A stretch of DNA of 64,000 bases from Myxococcales bacterium. Its GTDB lineage: Bacteria > Myxococcota_A > Polyangia > Palsa-1104. The notes below the pieces were generated by a model. That model did not search any database, was not told the DNA's origin, and saw nothing but the letters and a program-made list of their open reading frames with translations. The position numbers were made by a program, and so were the translations under genes. Positions 25,901 to 34,822 of this stretch are shown in pieces. Position 1 is the stretch's first letter; the number at the start of each line of letters is the position of its first letter. The DNA lies in contig PNAM01000087.1 of NCBI GenBank assembly GCA_003170275.1, positions 35,871-99,870 of the forward strand, in the 5' to 3' direction.

Positions 25901-27352
25901 TCATGGGGCGTCAACCCGAAAGAGGAACTTCTGTATCCCATCGTCGCGCTTCCCGGAGCGGACGGTGAAGCCGCGGATCCCCTTGTAGAGCGCAAGCCGC
26001 GCCGCGCTGTGGCGTGCGAGGATCGGGTGGGTCGCGTCGGCGAAGTCGATCATGTGCGCGCGCGTCTTGCCCGCGCACTCGGTCAGGTTCCGCATCCGCT
26101 GGATCACCGCCGTCTTGCTCTTCATCGCCTCGGCGTTGATCACCACCTCCAGTTCCGGGATGTCCACGCCCTCACCGAGGATGGTTCCGACGAGGATCTG
26201 GATCTTGTTCGCGCGGAACTCAAGCAAGATCTCGCGCCTCTTCTTGCTCGGCGTCTTGCCGTGGATGGCCTCACACTCGAAGCCGCGCGCGCGGAGCATC
26301 TCGCGGAGCCGGGTCATCTGCGCCAAGCGTCCGGTGTCGATCAGCACGCGGAAGCCCGCTATCGCTGCGCCCTCGGCGAGGTCGGCTATGGCGCTGTTAC
26401 GATACTCGGACTCCGCCACCAGGAACTTGTAGGCCTTTGCGAAGCTCGCGCGCGCGGGGAAGCCGTCGGGCTTTTCGATGGGGTAGACGTCGATGATAGG
26501 GGGCACCAGGTGACCCTCGTCCATCAGCCGCTTCATCGAGACCTTGTGGAGGATCGGCCCCGTCGCCGCCTTCAGCCAGATGGCGCCGCGCTCGCTCTCC
26601 TCTTCGGGGTTAATCCAGATGGTCGCCGACAGGCCGAGCTTGTAGAAGGCATCCGACGCGAGGATGGGCTTCCGCCACTCCGGGGCCTCGAGGTGGTGGC
26701 CCTCGTCCATGATGAGGAGGTCCACGCCGCGCAGCAACTCGGAGGCTTTTTCCGGGCGCGCCAGGAGCGTCTGGACGGTCGCCACGGTGATCCAGTCGGG
26801 CCGCCATTCGCCACCGCCTACGAGACCCACAGGCGCGTCCGCGATGCTTTCCTGGAAGCTGGCGACGGTCTGGTGGAGCAGGAGATCCGAAGGCACAGTG
26901 AAGAGCGTGCGGAGCCCAGTCTCCTGGATCAGCTTCGCCGCGATCAGCGTCTTCCCCGCGCGGATGGGGAGGTGGAGCAGGCCCCGGCCAGTGAGGATGC
27001 CGCGGTCCTTCAGCGCCGCCGCCACCGCATCGCGCTGGTAGTCGCGGGGCTCGTGGCCTATCCACTGCAACGCGCGCCGCTCGCTGGGTCGGCGTCGGAG
27101 GTCCTCGAAATCGACGTCCAGTCCCGCGCGCACCACGTCCGCCAGCACTCCCATCGGGAGCTGATAGCAGCCCAGCCGCCGCGACAGCTTGATCAGGTGC
27201 TCCTTGCCGTCCCAGTAGTGCTTCTTGAAGGCCTCGACGTACTGCTTCCCCTCCACCTCGTAGGCGGTCAGGCGGTCGAGCCGCTTCACGATCTCCGGCG
27301 GGGTGTCAGCCGGAAAGGTCGCGAAGTCGTTATGGACGGAGATCTTGACCAT
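25901..27352 (-). CDS. UvsW-like SF2 helicase
   Basis: 483 residues. N-terminal ~95 residues resemble the UvsW N-domain (DRLTAYEVEGKQYVEAFKKHYWDG), then RDYQRDAV (Q motif), LPIRAGKTLIAAKL (Walker A, about 128), LLIMDEGHHLE (DEAH variant), KLGLSAT (motif III), LVGTILGEGVDIPELEVVI and QRMRNLTECAGK (motif VI). T4 UvsW-type helicases unwind branched replication and recombination intermediates. It is the first gene after the replication leader. Confidence 0.88.
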   Translation of the reverse strand: MVKISVHNDFATFPADTPPEIVKRLDRLTAYEVEGKQYVEAFKKHYWDGKEHLIKLSRRLGCYQLPMGVLADVVRAGLDVDFEDLRRRPSERRALQWIGHEPRDYQRDAVAAALKDRGILTGRGLLHLPIRAGKTLIAAKLIQETGLRTLFTVPSDLLLHQTVASFQESIADAPVGLVGGGEWRPDWITVATVQTLLARPEKASELLRGVDLLIMDEGHHLEAPEWRKPILASDAFYKLGLSATIWINPEEESERGAIWLKAATGPILHKVSMKRLMDEGHLVPPIIDVYPIEKPDGFPARASFAKAYKFLVAESEYRNSAIADLAEGAAIAGFRVLIDTGRLAQMTRLREMLRARGFECEAIHGKTPSKKRREILLEFRANKIQILVGTILGEGVDIPELEVVINAEAMKSKTAVIQRMRNLTECAGKTRAHMIDFADATHPILARHSAARLALYKGIRGFTVRSGKRDDGIQKFLFRVDAP

Positions 27353-27393
27353 CCCCCAGAAGAAGGGGGCCTGGTCTCAGCGTGGCCAAAAAA

Positions 27394-27711
27394 TCAGCTA
27401 TTGGGTGGGCTCGGCGCCGGAGGTCTTCGGTCGTCCGAGAACTTGCGCGACGCCCACAGGAAGGCGAAGTAGAAGTTCACGCACACCATGCCGTTGAAGA
27501 CGTGCGTGGCGATGGCCGCCGTGGTCGCGTTCCCATCGAAGGCGAAGACGGCGATGGCGAGGATGTTGGAGTAGATCGAAAGTAGGATTGCCCCACAGAT
27601 GGCAAGGCTCACCGGGTTCCTTCTCGCGCGCCACGAGCGGATGAACTTCAGAAGAATGGGCACCCAGGCCGCGGCAAGCGCGACCGACAGCGCGATTAGA
27701 AACACGGTCAT
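27394..27711 (-). CDS. Small membrane protein, possible holin
   Basis: 105 residues with three likely membrane segments: FLIALSVALAAAWVPILLKF, LAICGAILLSIYSNILAIAVFAF and FNGMVCVNFYFAFLWA. It sits in the lysis region with a second membrane protein and an endolysin, so a holin role is possible. Confidence 0.65.
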   Translation of the reverse strand: MTVFLIALSVALAAAWVPILLKFIRSWRARRNPVSLAICGAILLSIYSNILAIAVFAFDGNATTAAIATHVFNGMVCVNFYFAFLWASRKFSDDRRPPAPSPPNS

Positions 27712-27929
27712 GGGGAAGATTTCCGGCGGAACGCGAGCGTCTGGATCTTCCCCGTCGGATCGCGACCGTACTTCGCGCGGTAGCGTTCCTCCGCGCGCCC
27801 GGCGAGGTCGGCGATCATCGTCTCCGACCTCTCGATGAACTCCTTCGATCTCCGGGCGTGGCGACGTTCAACCACCACGATGCCTCCGAAGAGCACCAGC
27901 ATCAGCACCGATGAGATGATGATCGTCAC
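27708..27929 (-). CDS. Small single-span membrane protein (spanin-like)
   Basis: 73 residues, GTG start at 27929 overlapping the upstream stop. One N-terminal membrane span (TIIISSVLMLVLFGGIVVVE) and a charged helical tail (RRHARRSKEFIERSETMIADLAGRAEERY). The layout fits an inner-membrane spanin subunit; a lipoprotein candidate is two genes upstream. Confidence 0.6.
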   Translation of the reverse strand: MTIIISSVLMLVLFGGIVVVERRHARRSKEFIERSETMIADLAGRAEERYRAKYGRDPTGKIQTLAFRRKSSP

Positions 27930-28195
27930 TAGCGCCCCTCCTCGAAGATCTTCGCGTCGATCGTCTTGGCCATGACGGTGACGACGATGTGGAGCTTCTC
28001 GATCTGCTCGGTGTAGCGGTCGAGCCGTTTCTCCAGCCGCCACATGAACCAGACGGCGACGAAGATCGGGAAGCCGAACTCCCGGAGCAGCGCCAGCACG
28101 TCCATCGTGCTGGCCCCCGTTGCTGGTGCGACGTCGCCCGCCGCCACGGTGAGGAGGGCCGCCACGCTGCTCAACATCGCCACCGGCTTGATCAT
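27929..28195 (-). CDS. Holin-like membrane protein (BhlA/UviB-type layout)
   Basis: 88 residues from ATG 28195. Two hydrophobic segments (AMLSSVAALLTVAAGDVAPA and FGFPIFVAVWFMW) followed by RLEKRLDRYTEQIEKLH, the pattern FGFP...W.LEKRLD seen in BhlA/UviB-type holins. It overlaps both neighbours. Confidence 0.65.
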   Translation of the reverse strand: MIKPVAMLSSVAALLTVAAGDVAPATGASTMDVLALLREFGFPIFVAVWFMWRLEKRLDRYTEQIEKLHIVVTVMAKTIDAKIFEEGR

Positions 28196-28581
28196 TGGCC
28201 CCCCGGTTTCTTCTTGGCCTTCTTGCTGCCGTTGCGGAGCGCGGGGCGGAACTCCGGGTCTGACTTGCAGGCCCGATCGTTCAAGCACCCGCCGCGCGCG
28301 CAGTAGACTTGCGCCTCCCGGTGGATGCACCCGCCGCCCCCTGGGCAGTTCACGCACGGCATGGTGACGTCGCCCATCGCGCCGAGCTGGAGCCCTTCAC
28401 AAGTGTCCTCTGGCGCGATGGTGAGGCCCGCGGGACAGTCGCGCGGGGGCTGCCCCTCGGCGAGGTCGGGCGCGCGTAGCGCGAGGTCCGCGAGGTCCGC
28501 CGTCACCGGGGACACGGGAGTAGGTGGGGGCTTGGGACAACCCACCAGGAGGAGAGCCAGAGTCGCGAGTCGCGCGGTCAC
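28192..28581 (-). CDS. Lipoprotein of the lysis cassette (possible outer-membrane spanin)
   Basis: 129 residues, GTG start 28581. Signal peptide LATLALLLVGC with a lipobox Cys at about residue 15, then Pro-rich sequence and eight further cysteines (CPAGL, CEGLQ, CVNCPGGGGCIH, CARGGC, RACKSD). Larger and more Cys-rich than usual spanins. It overlaps the papain-like gene by 4 bp. Confidence 0.65.
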   Translation of the reverse strand: MTARLATLALLLVGCPKPPPTPVSPVTADLADLALRAPDLAEGQPPRDCPAGLTIAPEDTCEGLQLGAMGDVTMPCVNCPGGGGCIHREAQVYCARGGCLNDRACKSDPEFRPALRNGSKKAKKKPGGQ

Positions 28582-29963
28582 GCGGCCTTCTTTTGCGCCG
28601 CGGCGTCGATCTCCACCAGGCGGACGCTCATTGCATCGTCGAGCCAGCCCTTCTTTTGGTAGATCATCGGGATGCGCCCGTAGCCACCTTCGCCCCAGTC
28701 CTCGGACCAACTGTTCTTGATCTCGAGGTCCTCGGCGCCGAAGTCGAAGCCGGTCACCTCGACACAGTGGCCCCCATCGAAGCCCTCGGAGTCGGGGAGT
28801 GGGATCTTCCCGCTCTTGTTCACCTCGTTGGTGAACATATTCGTGGGGCAGTCGAAGCCGATCACGACGGGGAAACCCTGAACGATCGACGACGCGATTG
28901 CCTGCACCGAGTTACAGCGGAAGTAGTAGAGGATCTGGTACTTCGCCGCGTTGGTCATCAACTCGGACGGGGGCGCGTCGCTGAACTTCTTCGGGTCGTA
29001 GGGCCACAGCGACTCGAGGCATACGCCGATCTTCCGCGCCACCTTCATCACGTCCGGGATTTGACACCCCGAATCCTCAGTGGCTGGGATGCCCTCGAAC
29101 TTGCGCGAGCAGTAGTAGAGGAAGAGCCGGGACAGTTGCTCCGCCGAGAGGCCCGCCTTCAGCCGGAGAAACTCCAGCGCGTCGGTGGTGGCGTTCGCGG
29201 TGCAGCTCCCGATCTCTCCCTGGTCCTCCACGCGGGGCATCTTGAACGTGTCCCTCAGCGAGCCTTTGCGTGGGAGTCGGAGCCTCTGGGTCCACGAGAC
29301 CTGGAGGATCTTGTCCTCGTCGTGCTTCAGGCCGCGCTTCCAGCCGTGCGTATGGCGCGCCTTGCCGATGATCTCCTTGAAGCGGGACTTCGACTGTGTG
29401 GCGGGGTTCACGAGACTGGCCTCCCGTCGAGCTGGAACTTCACGCCGGACAGGTTGTTCTTCCTCTTCCATGCCTCGAAGCATTCCTTGAAGGCCTTGTG
29501 CTGCTCGTACTCCTGGGGCGTGGCCGTCGGGTTCTTGGAGAAGTCGTTCTGGATCTGCGCCGCCGCGCAGCCCAGGCTTCACGACGTTCCCGGTCATGTG
29601 GAAGATGCCCGAGGCCAGCGCGCCGGTCACGAGCGCCGAGATCATCAGCGTCATGGTGATCGATTGGTGCGCGAGCAGCGCGGTCGAGGCCGCGCCAACA
29701 CTCGAGGTCAAGAGCGCGATGGCAACGCCGCCGCGATCAGAAGCGAGAAGGGGTCCGAGCGGTGCTGGGAGGCGTGATCCGAACTTGCGGAGACACCAGA
29801 CCACCCCGATCAGGACGAGGGCAGCCACCGCCTTCCAGTTGCCTGTGTTGATGGCGTCCAGGATCATCTGGGCGAACTTCTGGACCCCATCGTCCGGGCT
29901 TGGGGGTAGCACAGGGGGTATCGGCGCGGCCGCGGCTTGCAGCGCGAGGAAAACGAGGAGCAT
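28578..29963 (-). CDS. Fused ORF: holin-like membrane segment plus papain-like (C1) peptidase
   Basis: 461 codons with no stop. The C-terminal 277 residues (from GTG 29411) are a papain-family peptidase: DQGEIGSCTANA (catalytic Cys), GGHCVEVTGFD (His) and EIKNSWSEDWGEGGYGRI (Asn). The N-terminal ~125 residues (from ATG 29963) are a separate membrane protein with VQKFAQMILDAINTGNWKAVAALVLIGVV and two more spans. Between 29575 and 29411 the frame is a shadow of a third small gene. The peptidase is probably made from GTG 29411 on its own; the membrane ORF seems to have lost its stop. Confidence 0.75.
   Translation of the reverse strand: MLLVFLALQAAAAPIPPVLPPSPDDGVQKFAQMILDAINTGNWKAVAALVLIGVVWCLRKFGSRLPAPLGPLLASDRGGVAIALLTSSVGAASTALLAHQSITMTLMISALVTGALASGIFHMTGNVVKPGLRGGADPERLLQEPDGHAPGVRAAQGLQGMLRGMEEEEQPVRREVPARREASLVNPATQSKSRFKEIIGKARHTHGWKRGLKHDEDKILQVSWTQRLRLPRKGSLRDTFKMPRVEDQGEIGSCTANATTDALEFLRLKAGLSAEQLSRLFLYYCSRKFEGIPATEDSGCQIPDVMKVARKIGVCLESLWPYDPKKFSDAPPSELMTNAAKYQILYYFRCNSVQAIASSIVQGFPVVIGFDCPTNMFTNEVNKSGKIPLPDSEGFDGGHCVEVTGFDFGAEDLEIKNSWSEDWGEGGYGRIPMIYQKKGWLDDAMSVRLVEIDAAAQKKAA
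29408..29578 (-). pseudogene. Remnant of a small Cys-containing protein (55 codons)
   Basis: In a different frame from the ORF above, 29578 to 29408 encodes GCAAAQIQNDFSKNP, then EYEQHKAFKECFEAWKRKNNLSG, ending in a stop that overlaps the peptidase GTG as GTGA. It looks like the mature part of a lipoprotein whose signal peptide is gone; there is a TGA just upstream and no ordinary start codon (only a CTG). Suggests a deletion between this gene and the membrane gene. Confidence 0.5.
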
Positions 29964-29989
29964 GGAAGACCTCCGTTGTGGGTTCTATT

Positions 29990-30916
29990 TTACCCCCATC
30001 CGGCCACGGAGAGTCCATCCCAAAGGGTGTTCCCGGGATCGTCCTTCTGGTCACTGACGTGAAAGTGGCCACACACCCCCGCGAACCCTTGCACATCTTC
30101 GAGGGTGCGGCGGATGACGGACCCGGCCGGATCGGGCTCCCCGGGGAGGTGGGACTTCCACCGCGGCGCACGCGGAAGAACCTTCGGGATGCCGAAAATT
30201 TCAGCAAGCGCGTTGGCGAGCTGCACCACGCGCTCCTTCTGGACATCGTAGAAGTCGAGGTGGGCCGCGTCGTGTGAACCGTTCACACCCTTGTCGGCGA
30301 TGACCGCGCGCGGCGGGGAGCAGTAGCGGTTCCTCGAGGGAGTAACGGGGTTGCAGATCTCGACGCCCACCGATCGCTCGTTGACGACGCTGGCGTGGTA
30401 GGCCTTCGCTGTCGCGAGGTCGAGTGCCTGGAAAACAGTTCCGTCCGCGTCGAGCATCAGGTGGACGGACAGGTGGCGTTCGACGAGGACCTGGTAGCAC
30501 TGGCGCGAGCTGGTGCAGCCGTCCCAGTGGAGGACGAAGAGGTTCACCTTCGCGGGAACGTTGCGACGCGTGGCCCAGAAGGTCTTCGTCTCCGGGAGGT
30601 AGAACGACAGCCCCGCCGGGTCTTTCCAGGTGACCACTGGGAACGGAACCTGGAGGGGCGAGCCGTCCACGATCAGCTCGCCGCCAGCCGCCGGGGGCGA
30701 GAGAACATCGCCGTTCACCTTCGCGAGGGTCACAGGACCCAGAACGCCGTCCACCGGGTCGAGGCCTGCTTCCTTCTGAAAGCTAGCGACCATCTCGGCG
30801 AACTCCGGCGAGGAGACGCTGGTGGGCCAGCCTGGGCGGATGACGAAACGGAGCTTGCTCTGGAAGATGGGGTTTAGCTTGCAGGCGCGCGCGAGCCAGG
30901 CGGGCGAGAGGATCAT
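29990..30916 (-). CDS. Endolysin: N-acetylmuramoyl-L-alanine amidase with peptidoglycan-binding domain
   Basis: 308 residues. The N-terminal ~75 residues resemble a peptidoglycan-binding repeat (FAEMVASFQKEAGLDPVDGVLGPVTLAKVN). The amidase_2-type domain follows: NLFVLHWDGCTSS, HLMLDADGTVFQALDL, HASVVNERSVGVEICNP, and a C-terminal CGHFHVSDQKDDPG with zinc-ligand-type His. It cleaves the amide bond between peptidoglycan sugar and peptide. Lies at the head of the lysis cassette. Confidence 0.88.
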   Translation of the reverse strand: MILSPAWLARACKLNPIFQSKLRFVIRPGWPTSVSSPEFAEMVASFQKEAGLDPVDGVLGPVTLAKVNGDVLSPPAAGGELIVDGSPLQVPFPVVTWKDPAGLSFYLPETKTFWATRRNVPAKVNLFVLHWDGCTSSRQCYQVLVERHLSVHLMLDADGTVFQALDLATAKAYHASVVNERSVGVEICNPVTPSRNRYCSPPRAVIADKGVNGSHDAAHLDFYDVQKERVVQLANALAEIFGIPKVLPRAPRWKSHLPGEPDPAGSVIRRTLEDVQGFAGVCGHFHVSDQKDDPGNTLWDGLSVAGWG

Positions 30917-30926
30917 GGGTATAACT

Positions 30927-31244
30927 CTACCCCTTGGAGTGGATCGGAGTCACCCCTCGAAGTTGGACTTCGCCTTCCCCTTCGCCGCCTCCCGAAGACG
31001 CTCGTCGCCGTCTCTCCGTTTTGGCGAGGAGCGAACCGAGCGTGGCGATCTTTCCGCGCGCCGTGCGGGCGATCTGGTCCTGCTTGTTCCACTCGGCCTC
31101 GAGTGAGCGCGCCTTCGCGCACGCCAGATCGAGGTTCATCATCTCCTCCCGGAAGTCGGCGAGGATGTCCGCCTCCAGACCCTCGAGCTTGATCTCCCCG
31201 TTGGCCGCCTTGTGGAGATACTCGTTGATCTCTTCCTCGTTCAT
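30927..31244 (-). CDS. Hypothetical phage protein
   Basis: 105 residues from ATG 31244, which overlaps the upstream stop (ATGA). Helical, acidic N-terminal 85 residues (EEEINEYLHKAANGEIKLEGLEADILADFREEM) and a Gly-rich C-terminal tail. Possibly a tail-fibre assembly or structural accessory protein from its position. Confidence 0.65.
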   Translation of the reverse strand: MNEEEINEYLHKAANGEIKLEGLEADILADFREEMMNLDLACAKARSLEAEWNKQDQIARTARGKIATLGSLLAKTERRRRASSGGGEGEGEVQLRGVTPIHSKG

Positions 31245-32206
31245 AGACGCCACTTCATGATGCGGCCAGCCGCGCCCACGCCGCCGTAGCCGAAGCCGTT
31301 CGGGCTGGTTCCGGCCGCGCCGCCGGTGGCCAGAAGTCCGGCCTCTCCGAGCGTGCCGCCGATGCTTCCATAGGCGACGAGGAGAAGTCCTCCACCGCCA
31401 CCGCCGCCACCGCCGCCCGCGGCGGGGTTGGAGAGGGTCCCGTTCCCGCCCTTGCCACCAGCAACGCTCACACGCCCGCCGGAGTTGATGATCAGTCGGT
31501 TGACGATCAGGAGCATCACGCCGCCGCCGCCGCCGCCCGCGCCACCGTAGGAACCGTTCCCGCCTCCGCCGCCCGCGCCGCCGCCGAGTCCGCCGCCCAT
31601 CGGGCGCAAGGTCACCGACGACGTGCCGACGCTTCCGAACTGATAGCCGGTGAGGATCTGCATCAGGCCGTTGATGCCGCCAAAGCCAGCGATGTCGCTC
31701 GTGTTCAGCGCGCCGTTTCCGCCGGTGCCCCCAGGACCAGCGTTGCCACCGCCGGAGGTGCCACCGATCGCGCCGAAGCCCGAGCCGCCGCCACCGCCAC
31801 CACCGCCCGCGCCGCCACCGCCGAAGAACTGGCCGCCGTCTGGGTCGGAAGCGTTCGCGCCCGTCGCTCCGAAGTGGGCCGTCCCAGGAGCGCCGCTACC
31901 ACTCCCGCGAAGCGTCCGCCCCGTGAGCGTGAGCCCAGCACCGCCAGCGGACGACGGGCCGCCGTTCGCGCCGTCGTTGCCCTCGTTGTGCCACACACCG
32001 TTGACGGTCATGGTCCCGAGGACGAAGGTCTTGAAGCAGTTGGTTCGGATCAGCGCGCCGGAGTTGACGGTCAGGTCCGCGTAGACCGCGTCTCGTCCCT
32101 CGTTGTAGGAACCGGCCGTGTAGATGTAGGACGATCCGAGATCACCATAGTCGCGGCTCGCGTAGGAGCCGATCAGCGCTTCGATGATTCCGCTTCCTCG
32201 TAGCAT
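31241..32206 (-). CDS. Glycine-rich tail-fibre-type protein
   Basis: 321 residues. About 190 central residues are dominated by Gly runs (GGGGAGGGGGGGGSG, GGGLGGGAGGGGGNG), resembling the polyglycine-sandwich tips of some phage adhesins. The N-terminal region is beta-rich (SYIYTAGSYNEGRDAVYADLTVNSGALIRTN). Likely host-recognition or fibre tip protein. The DNA is correspondingly repetitive. Confidence 0.7.
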   Translation of the reverse strand: MLRGSGIIEALIGSYASRDYGDLGSSYIYTAGSYNEGRDAVYADLTVNSGALIRTNCFKTFVLGTMTVNGVWHNEGNDGANGGPSSAGGAGLTLTGRTLRGSGSGAPGTAHFGATGANASDPDGGQFFGGGGAGGGGGGGGSGFGAIGGTSGGGNAGPGGTGGNGALNTSDIAGFGGINGLMQILTGYQFGSVGTSSVTLRPMGGGLGGGAGGGGGNGSYGGAGGGGGGVMLLIVNRLIINSGGRVSVAGGKGGNGTLSNPAAGGGGGGGGGGLLLVAYGSIGGTLGEAGLLATGGAAGTSPNGFGYGGVGAAGRIMKWRL

Positions 32207-32209
32207 CGG

Positions 32210-32578
32210 TTACTCCACCGTGAAGGTGCCGAGGGCGCCGCGCGCGATCCCAGGCGGCGTGATGTTGATGTCTCCGGTGGTCGCTCCGGCGGGAACGTCC
32301 ACGACGAGCGCGCCGTCCACCATGCGCGGGTTGTCGGCTGCGATGGCTCCGAACTCCACCACCGTGTCCGTCGTTCGCTGTGGGAACATGACCGCGGTCC
32401 CCACGGGGCCGTGCGTCGGAACGAAGTCGTGGGCCGCCGCGGGAGGCGCGATCGTATCGTGCGATGCACAGTGGGCCGAGCCGATCAGCCGTGGGTCGTC
32501 GTCGGGGATGTTCTCGTCCTCGAACTCCTGCTCCCCGACTTTCGCGGAGCAGATGGGGCACTTCATGTTGTAGAGCAT
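32210..32578 (-). CDS. Hypothetical virion-associated protein
   Basis: 122 residues from ATG 32578. Starts with a CPIC pair (YNMKCPICSAKVG) plus HCASH further on, then a beta-rich C-terminal half (GDINITPPGIARGALGTFTVE). Placed between fibre genes; may be a fibre accessory. Confidence 0.6.
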   Translation of the reverse strand: MLYNMKCPICSAKVGEQEFEDENIPDDDPRLIGSAHCASHDTIAPPAAAHDFVPTHGPVGTAVMFPQRTTDTVVEFGAIAADNPRMVDGALVVDVPAGATTGDINITPPGIARGALGTFTVE

Positions 32579-32588
32579 CGTCGTCTCC

Positions 32589-34190
32589 CTAGACCTGTGT
32601 CGCGATCGTGGTGATCGATCCGTCAGGCCACTTGATCGCGAGTTGCGAGTAGCCGCTTCCGTCGTCGCGGAGATACAGCCGCGCCTTGTTCGCGCCTGGG
32701 GTGCTTGGCTCGCTCGACTCCTCGGCCAGATCAATCGTCCCGGTGAGGTCGATCGCCTTTCGCCCGGTGCCGCACACGAAGTAGCCGCCAGCTCCGACTC
32801 CGTCGCCCTGGCCAGACACGCCGTCGCCGTTGCTTCCGATCCCGCCTTCGCCGCGCACGCCAGGGGCGCCGCCGCTCGTGTCGCTCACGCCGTAGACGCC
32901 GTAGCCGGAGGCGATGCCTTGACCCTTGACGCCGTAGCCGTTCGTCGGGCCGCCTTGGCCCAAGATGCCAGCGCCCGAGCCAGCGCCCGCGCCCACCACG
33001 CCGTTCGCGTTCCCGCCGCCGCCATAGCCCTCGACGCCCGAGCCGCTGGAGCCGCCGACGCCACGCACGCCGGGGAAGCTCGTGGTCCCCGCGCCATCGA
33101 CGCCGTAGCTCCCGCCCGCGCCGCCGTTGCCGCGCACGCCAGCCGCCACCGTTCCGCCCGCGGAGCCGCCGGTTCCCTTCAGGCCGTAGCCAGCGGAGCC
33201 GCCGACTCCTTCGACGCCGGTGGCCGCCGAGCCGCCGCCCGCGCCCTTGACGCCGCTCCCGGTCCCCGAGCCGTTGCCGAGGACGCCGATCCCGTTGGTG
33301 AGTCCGCCGGTCCCGGTGACGCCAACCTGGTTCGTGGAGCCACCAGGCGAAGCCGTCACCGACACCGCCGTGATGTCGCCGTCCTCGTCCACCTTGAAGA
33401 CGGTGGTCCCGGCGAAGTTCTGGACTTCGAGCTGGGGCTCCTCGGCGTCGCTCGCGTCAGCCTTGACGCGCACCTTCACAAAGCCGTGCGAGTCGCGCCG
33501 GAGCACGTCGGATGTGTCCGCGAGCGAGAAGGCGATGATGCGCTGGGCCGCCGTGGCGATGTTGCCGCCAGGGATGACGCCGCCCACTCCGCCCACTCCG
33601 GTCACCTCCGCGAGGAAGACCGCGCCCGAGGTTGAGATCAGATCCTCCACCGTCTTGGTCGTGACCGTCGGCCCGACGATCTGGACCCAGTAGTCGGACG
33701 CCGTGGTGGACGGGGTCCCGGTGTCCTGGCCAAGCTTGCCCGCCAGCGTGATCTTGTTGTTGCCCACGTAGGAGACCGTCAGCTCCTCGAAGGCCACCGC
33801 CTCGATCGAGGATTTCGGTCCGACGAGCCCGCCGTCTTGGGTGGACTTCAGCCACACGCGGACCTTGCGTCCCGTGTGGTCCTTCGGTGTCGGGCCCGCG
33901 CCATCGAAGAGGCTGTCCACCACCATCGAAAGCGTCGGACTCGAGTAGGTGACGCTCGTGGGCGCGCGCTTGCGCCCGATCGCCTCGGTGATCTTCCGAT
34001 ACTCCAGCTCGCCGGTGCGCGGGTTGGTCTCCACGCCCTCGTCGATCTCGGCCGTCTCGAGACCGACGGAGAAGACCACCGCGCTCGGCGGAATTCTGAT
34101 GCCCTGGAGGCGCGCATCGTTCGCGCCGAACTTCATCAGGAAGCCGGAGCCGGTCGTGGCCTGGTAGGTAGTCTCCGCTGGAACGGTCAA
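32589..34190 (-). CDS. Tail-fibre-like protein with Gly-rich repeats
   Basis: 533 residues with a TTG start at 34190. Residues 1-200 are beta-rich and look like a virion-attachment part (GSGFLMKFGANDARLQGIRI). Residues ~270-480 are imperfect repeats of about 14 residues on the pattern G(V/Y)xGxGGxxx. The end (LYLRDDGSGYSQLAIKWPDGSITTIATQ) is typical of fibre C-termini. The start is unusual: the frame is open upstream into the preceding gene (SSSSTL...), with ATC where an ATG would be expected, so the true start may have been lost. Confidence 0.75.
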   Translation of the reverse strand: MTVPAETTYQATTGSGFLMKFGANDARLQGIRIPPSAVVFSVGLETAEIDEGVETNPRTGELEYRKITEAIGRKRAPTSVTYSSPTLSMVVDSLFDGAGPTPKDHTGRKVRVWLKSTQDGGLVGPKSSIEAVAFEELTVSYVGNNKITLAGKLGQDTGTPSTTASDYWVQIVGPTVTTKTVEDLISTSGAVFLAEVTGVGGVGGVIPGGNIATAAQRIIAFSLADTSDVLRRDSHGFVKVRVKADASDAEEPQLEVQNFAGTTVFKVDEDGDITAVSVTASPGGSTNQVGVTGTGGLTNGIGVLGNGSGTGSGVKGAGGGSAATGVEGVGGSAGYGLKGTGGSAGGTVAAGVRGNGGAGGSYGVDGAGTTSFPGVRGVGGSSGSGVEGYGGGGNANGVVGAGAGSGAGILGQGGPTNGYGVKGQGIASGYGVYGVSDTSGGAPGVRGEGGIGSNGDGVSGQGDGVGAGGYFVCGTGRKAIDLTGTIDLAEESSEPSTPGANKARLYLRDDGSGYSQLAIKWPDGSITTIATQV

Positions 34191-34821
34191 GGTCGAGGAG
34201 GAGCTGGCGATCGAGGTTGCCCGCGTCCATGACGTGAAGGTTCGACGTGAACTCGTCGAACGTGGAGACCTCGCCGCCGATCAGCCAGGAGTCGTTCCCT
34301 TCCTGGTCGTAGCCGACCTGGGTCTCGCCGAGGATCCATCTGAAGTCGAACCAATCGAAGAAGAGGACCGCGCGCCCGGTGAGCAGACGGATCCACTCTG
34401 CCAAACCCTCTTCGGTGGCGCGCCGCTTCCACAGTGGGACAGCCACCTTGATCAGCTTGCGGAGTGTCGCCGTGTCGAGTCGGCTTGTGATGAAGTCCAG
34501 CTCCGACGTGAAACCCACCTGGTTCTTCAGGTACTGGAGGAGATCTGCGCGACAGGTTTCCGGTTTGTCGGTGTCCTTCAGCGAGCGAATGCGGTCGAGA
34601 GTCAGGCCCCACTGGTGATCGGGCCGGTCGAGGAAGCGCTTCACGAGGAGCTTCCCATCCGTGCGATCGAGATCACGGATGGGTTTGATCAGCATCGGAT
34701 AGATGTGCGGGACGCCCTCTTCGAGGAAGTCAGACTCCCGCGCCTCGTCGCCAGCCTCTGCGCCGGAGACTCCGAAGCCGAGCGGGCCGAGTGGCCCGCC
34801 AAGTGGGATCAGCGGGAGCAT
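34186..34821 (-). CDS. Phage tail protein, P2 gpI-like, no stop of its own
   Basis: The first ~210 residues of a frame starting at ATG 34821: PIRDLDRTDGKLLVKRFLDRPDHQWGLTLDRI, then DLLQYLKNQVGFTSELDFI, LRKLIKVAVPLWKRRATEEGLAEWIRLLTG. These match the gpI-like family that links baseplate and fibre. Coding similarity ends at NLDRQLLLDL; the frame then runs on out of frame through the next gene to 33457 without a stop. A C-terminal deletion or frameshift near 34190 is likely. Confidence 0.75.
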
Positions 34822-34822
34822 C

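Noticed and set aside
25811..27472. 553-codon plus-strand ORF
   Set aside because: Exact antisense of the UvsW-like helicase, whose motifs are clear on the other strand.
28524..29777. 417-codon plus-strand ORF
   Set aside because: Antisense to the papain-like and lysis genes; no recognisable protein.
31380..33320. Possible CRISPR or satellite array
   Set aside because: The repetition is triplet- and Gly-codon-based and in frame with fibre proteins; no spacer-repeat structure.
32643..33635. 330-codon plus-strand Ala-rich ORF
   Set aside because: Antisense to the Gly-rich fibre repeats; composition follows from the repeats.
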